From Clostridiales bacterium (GTDB lineage: Bacteria; Bacillota; Clostridia; UBA1381): a stretch of DNA of 44,233 nucleotides. A program made the translations under genes and the position numbers. Shown here piece after piece: positions 41,342-44,233 of the stretch. Every line of letters starts with the position of its first letter. The stretch's first letter is position 1. Below the pieces are notes generated by a model. That model did no database searches and was not told the origin of the DNA. It saw only the letters and a list, made by a program, of their open reading frames with translations. The DNA lies in NCBI GenBank assembly GCA_029219925.1, contig JAQXUJ010000057.1, positions 1 through 44,233 on the forward strand, in the 5' to 3' direction.

Positions 41342-41417
41342 CCTGCCTGTTTCACCGGCATTTATACAGGTACGGCATACCGTGAGCATACCGGTTTATC
41401 TTTCAATGAAAGGCAGG
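41342..41417 (+). other. mutL/miaA intercistronic stem that masks the RBS
   Basis: CCTGCCT (41342-41348) pairs perfectly with AGGCAGG (41411-41417), which contains the miaA ribosome binding site. Inner pairings ACCGG/CCGGT and ACGG/CCGT extend the fold. It could control miaA translation or mark a processing site; the pairing is seen, the effect is inferred. Confidence 0.5.
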
Positions 41418-41422
41418 ATAAT

Positions 41423-42346
41423 ATGAAGATACCTCTTATAGTTATAGCCGGTCCGACAGCGTCGGGAAAGACGGCTTTATCTGTTGAGCTTGCACTGCGG
41501 CTGGACGGAGAAATTGTGTCGGCGGACAGCATGCAGATTTATAAATACATGAATATCGGCACCGCAAAGCCCACTCCCGAGGAGCGGTGCGGCATACCCC
41601 ATCATATGATGGATTTCCTTGACCCAAGCGAGAACTTTTCCGCAGCGGATTACTGCGGACGCGCCCATGGGATTATTGCTGATATATCAGCACGGGGAAA
41701 GCAGGCGATTGTTGTGGGCGGCACGGGACTTTATATTGATTCTCTTATTAATAACGTGAATTTCGGTGAAGAAAATGTAAACCCCATACTCCGCCGCCGG
41801 CTTTTTGACCTTGCGGAAAGCGAGGGATATGAGGCTGTTCATAAAAAGCTTGCCGAGGTTGACCCCGAATCGGCGGCAAAATATCATCCGAATAATATAA
41901 GGCGCATTATCCGCGCCCTTGAATTTTACATGACAACGGGAGAAACCATTTCGTCTCATGCTCATAAGGAAAAGACCTCACCATATGACAGCGTGTATTT
42001 CTGCATAAATTGGAGCAGGGAGGCGCTGTATGAAAGAATAAATGCCCGCGTTGATATTATGCTGCGCGATGGTCTTGAACAGGAAGCCCGCGGATTTTAT
42101 GAAAAGTATAAAGACATGGATTTAACCTCCATGCAAAGCATCGGCTATAAGGAATTTTTCGCCTATTTTGAAGGAAAAGCGACTCTTGACGAAACGACGG
42201 AGCTTATAAAAACCCGTTCACGGCAATATGCCAAGCGCCAGATGACATGGTTCCGACGCAATAAGGAAATTTACCGGCTTACTCCCGGCGATCATATGTG
42301 TGAGGAGGCTCTGGACGTTATATCCCGCCATTTTGATAAAAATTAA
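41423..42346 (+). CDS. miaA: tRNA dimethylallyltransferase
   Basis: Transfers the dimethylallyl group to A37 of tRNAs reading UNN codons, 307 aa. The P-loop GPTASGKTALSVELA and DSMQIYKYMNIGTAKP are at the N-terminus. The substrate-binding VGGTGLYIDSLI, the insertion domain and SIGYKEFFAYFEG follow, then TRQYAKRQ-like SRQYAKRQMTWFRRN. It provides the substrate for MiaB, encoded at the start of the same operon. The last gene before a strong terminator. Confidence 0.97.
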   Translation: MKIPLIVIAGPTASGKTALSVELALRLDGEIVSADSMQIYKYMNIGTAKPTPEERCGIPHHMMDFLDPSENFSAADYCGRAHGIIADISARGKQAIVVGGTGLYIDSLINNVNFGEENVNPILRRRLFDLAESEGYEAVHKKLAEVDPESAAKYHPNNIRRIIRALEFYMTTGETISSHAHKEKTSPYDSVYFCINWSREALYERINARVDIMLRDGLEQEARGFYEKYKDMDLTSMQSIGYKEFFAYFEGKATLDETTELIKTRSRQYAKRQMTWFRRNKEIYRLTPGDHMCEEALDVISRHFDKN

Positions 42347-42394
42347 ATGTGCCCCATGATGCAAATTAACATCATGAGGGCACATTATTTTTTA
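42346..42394 (+). terminator. terminator after miaA
   Basis: ATGTGCCC-C-CATGATG pairs with CATCATG-A-GGGCACAT around an 8-base loop, followed by a T-rich run. The stem ends next to the crr stop on the other strand, so it may act on both transcripts. Confidence 0.88.
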
Positions 42395-42862
42395 TTTTAT
42401 ACTATATTCGATTACTGCGGTTTCACCGGCGCGGACATTGCCGGGTATGGGCTTAAAGCTTTTAATATCGCTGATGTTAGTGATTACAATAGGCGTGTAA
42501 ATCTCGTATCCCTTTTCCCTCAGAAAGTTTATATCGGTTTCGCACAGTACGTCGCCTGCCTTAACCTTATCTCCGCTTTTTACCTTTGGCGAAAATCCTT
42601 CGCCCTTAAGCTCAACCGTATTCAGTCCGATATGCACCAAAATATCCAGTCCGTCAGATGACTGTATCGAATATGCGTGCAGGGTGTCGAAAACCTGTAC
42701 AACCACGCCATCCACAGGAGATTTTACGACATTGTCGGTGGGTATTACCGCCACACCGTCCCCAAGCATTTTTTCGGCAAAAACCGGGTCCGGCACCTGA
42801 TCCAGCATAATACAGTCGCCGTCCTGGGTTGAAAGTATGGTTTTTGTTTTTCTTCCAAACAT
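42392..42862 (-). CDS. crr: PTS glucose-type EIIA protein
   Basis: Cytoplasmic EIIA of the glucose class, 156 aa, accepting phosphate from HPr. The active-site motif is ILVHIGLNTVELKG with phospho-acceptor His77; the paired His62 is in TLHAYSI. SPVDGVVVQVFD and VKAGDVLCETDI are further family motifs. The start ATG at 42862 lies 6 bases after GGAGG. It follows ptsI with a gap of about 270 bases that holds leader repeat copy B. No membrane EIIC/EIIB is visible, so it probably serves other PTS permeases or a regulatory role. Confidence 0.92.
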   Translation of the reverse strand: MFGRKTKTILSTQDGDCIMLDQVPDPVFAEKMLGDGVAVIPTDNVVKSPVDGVVVQVFDTLHAYSIQSSDGLDILVHIGLNTVELKGEGFSPKVKSGDKVKAGDVLCETDINFLREKGYEIYTPIVITNISDIKSFKPIPGNVRAGETAVIEYSIK

Positions 42863-43017
42863 ATTAATCCTCCATTCCGCCGCCGTGCGGCGGCACAAAT
42901 CCAACGTAAAAAAGAAGCAAGCAGATTGCCACTTTGCAACGAGCGGTGCTGTACGAGTGTACCGCCCCGAGCAAAAAGCGGTAAGATGAGCAGCTTATTT
43001 TTCACGTTAATCCTCCA
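42863..43017 (-). repeat. structured leader repeat, copy B (ptsI/crr gap)
   Basis: Near-identical to copy A. Arms at 42993-43008 and 42903-42918 (AACGTGAAAAATAAGC and GCTTCTTTTTTACGTT) pair over 16 positions with one mismatch and one G-U. Inner hairpins are GGGCGGT/ACCGCTC and AAGTGG-CAAT-CTGCTT, then GCCGCC-GCAC-GGCGGC and the crr RBS. The sequence AATGGAGGATTAA occurs exactly on both sides of the element, like a 13-bp target duplication that copies the ribosome binding site. The GTG frame that ends before gerMN in copy A here runs on into crr out of frame. Confidence 0.85.
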
Positions 43018-43135
43018 TTTCTGCACTTTACATAATAAAAATTATTTTAAAAGAAACAGACGGCTTGCTGTGGAATTTCCCTAAGTGCGCAATAGAAGGC
43101 GTCCGATTTCTCCGCATTAATTTTCCCTGATTTTC

Positions 43136-44233
43136 CTAATCATATGCGCAGCATTCCCTTATGGTTTTGCGCACCTCCAGGACCCGTCCGGGAGAAACGG
43201 AAAGCTCGTCAACACCCATTTTCACAAATTCCGGAATCAGCTCCAAATCTGCGCCAAGCTCGCCGCATATTCCCGTCCAAATTCCCTTTTCATGGGAATT
43301 TTTTACTACAAGTTCAATCATTCTCAAAACTGCTTCATGATGAATGTCCATAAATTCCGCAATACTGCCGTTTTGTCTGTCCATTGCAAGGGTGTACTGC
43401 GTAAGGTCGTTGGTGCCGATGGAAAAGAAATCGGCATGCTCGGCAAGCTTATCGGAAATCATAACCGCTGCCGGTGTCTCTATCATTATGCCCACAGGAA
43501 TATTTTTCGCAAAGGGTATGCCCTCTGCCGAAAGCTCTGCTTTTGCCTCTTCAAATACCTTTTTTGCCTCGGTAATCTCCTTGACCGATACAATCATCGG
43601 CAGCATAATCATTATATTCCCAAACGCAGACGCATGTAAAATTGCCCGGAGCTGCGTTTTGAAAATGTCCCGTCTTGTAAGACATATTCGTATTGCACGC
43701 ATACCAAGCGCCGGATTTTCCTCGTCCTCCAGCCCGAAATAGTCGATTTTCTTGTCCGCGCCTATGTCCAGCGTCCTTATAATGACAGGCTTTTCGCCCA
43801 TGCCGCGGCATACCTTTTTGTATGCCTCAAACTGTACCTCTTCGCTCGGAAAATCATTGCTTTCAAGATACAAAAACTCACTTCGGAGCAGCCCTATTCC
43901 TTCCGCATCATTGACAATAACGCTTCCTAAATCGGCAGGCGTACCGATATTGGCATACAGCTTTACCGTTTTTCCGTCAACGGTGACCGTGGGTTTGTCC
44001 TTCAGTTCCTTCAAAAGCTCCCGCTGTTCGTCTTTTCCGCGCTTTTTCTCCCTCAACATTTTAAGAGTCTTCTCATCCGGGTCAATGTATACCAATCCGG
44101 TATATCCGTCAACGGCGGCATCCCTGCCGTCCAGCTCCGGCGACAGATGTACTCCGATTATCGCCGGTATATTCATGGACCGGGCAAGTATTGCCGTGTG
44201 TGACGCAGGACTGCCTTTTTCGGTAACAAAAGC
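43136..44233 (-). CDS. ptsI: PTS enzyme I, 5' end outside the window
   Basis: Phosphoenolpyruvate-protein phosphotransferase, which passes phosphate from PEP to HPr. The frame is open to the window edge, so 366 codons of the C-terminal part are visible. The track's ATG at 44176 is internal: upstream codons read AFVTEKGSPASHTAILARS, the phospho-histidine site. The PEP-binding barrel has GIGLLRSEFLYL, VIIRTLDIGADKK, NPALGMRAIRICL, MIMLPMIVSVKEI, FFSIGTNDLTQYTLAMDRQN and a closing GICGELGAD with the active-site Cys. The first roughly 180 residues lie beyond the right edge. Confidence 0.96.
   Translation of the reverse strand, partial: AFVTEKGSPASHTAILARSMNIPAIIGVHLSPELDGRDAAVDGYTGLVYIDPDEKTLKMLREKKRGKDEQRELLKELKDKPTVTVDGKTVKLYANIGTPADLGSVIVNDAEGIGLLRSEFLYLESNDFPSEEVQFEAYKKVCRGMGEKPVIIRTLDIGADKKIDYFGLEDEENPALGMRAIRICLTRRDIFKTQLRAILHASAFGNIMIMLPMIVSVKEITEAKKVFEEAKAELSAEGIPFAKNIPVGIMIETPAAVMISDKLAEHADFFSIGTNDLTQYTLAMDRQNGSIAEFMDIHHEAVLRMIELVVKNSHEKGIWTGICGELGADLELIPEFVKMGVDELSVSPGRVLEVRKTIRECCAYD

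Noticed and set aside
42745-43026. 93-aa minus-strand ORF covering repeat copy B and the start of crr
   Set aside because: The frame is created by the repeat and continues out of frame into crr. In copy A the same frame stops before gerMN, and differences between copies are mostly non-synonymous.
1-44233. tRNA genes, CRISPR arrays, insertion sequences, prophage or attachment sites
   Set aside because: I looked for T-loop signatures, spaced direct repeats, transposase or integrase motifs and found none.

Overview
The window looks like a chromosomal segment of an anaerobic, endospore-forming Firmicute of class Clostridia, possibly an Oscillospirales-like gut lineage; the lower rank is a guess. 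The grounds are the spore-germination receptor operon (GerA/GerB/GerC types), an NADH-linked multimeric [FeFe] hydrogenase, Soj/Spo0J-type ParAB, TrmK, a YlbF-family protein, GerMN domains, and strong GGAGG ribosome binding sites with TTGACA/TATAAT promoters. I see no tRNA, insertion sequence, prophage, CRISPR array or selenoprotein.

Layout, left to right. (1) 1-4276, minus: glycogen phosphorylase and glycogen synthase, divergent from (2) 4458-7707, plus: feoA-feoB-dus, overlapping end to end. (3) 7802-8680, plus: secreted L,D-transpeptidase. (4) 8762-12304, minus: comEA-like gene, OmpR-type response regulator, sensor kinase, then a GerMN-domain protein behind a structured 150-bp leader repeat. 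(5) 12510-14063, plus: a D-Ala-D-Ala carboxypeptidase homologue lacking the catalytic SxxK. (6) 14118-22326, minus: a ten-gene hydrogenase operon. It holds a NuoE-like subunit, two DRTGG proteins, two GHKL ATPases, a putative sensory (group D-like) [FeFe] hydrogenase, a PHP phosphoesterase, a 2Fe-2S ferredoxin-like subunit, a NuoF-like flavoprotein and catalytic HydA. (7) 22598-25258, minus: rmuC, nif3-like, trmK. (8) 25259-25700: non-coding DNA with a cluster of DnaA boxes. (9) 25701-29050, minus: serS, a coiled-coil membrane protein, parB, parA. (10) 29206-33475, plus: gerA-gerB-gerC-type operon plus an unlisted 56-aa membrane protein, with parS-like sites on both sides of the gerA-type gene. 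(11) 33508-33839: RNase P RNA. (12) 33888-34664, minus: metallophosphoesterase. (13) 34774-42346, plus: miaB-ylbF-mutS-mutL-miaA. (14) 42392-44233, minus: PTS enzyme I (5' end outside the window) and a glucose-type IIA protein.

Three themes stand out. First, the hydrogenase operon couples H2 metabolism at the NADH and probably ferredoxin level to what looks like a self-contained H2- or redox-sensing module. Second, transcription polarity flips at about 29.1 kb, next to parAB, two parS-like sites and a DnaA-box cluster, so this is probably the origin-proximal part of the chromosome and may contain the origin. Third, several operon gaps (glgP/next gene, kinase/gerMN, mutS/mutL, mutL/miaA, ptsI/crr) carry stem-loops just upstream of the next ribosome binding site. 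Two are 94%-identical copies of a roughly 150-bp structured element, and a third shares only its 3' hairpin-plus-RBS module. This repeat family is the least explained feature of the window.
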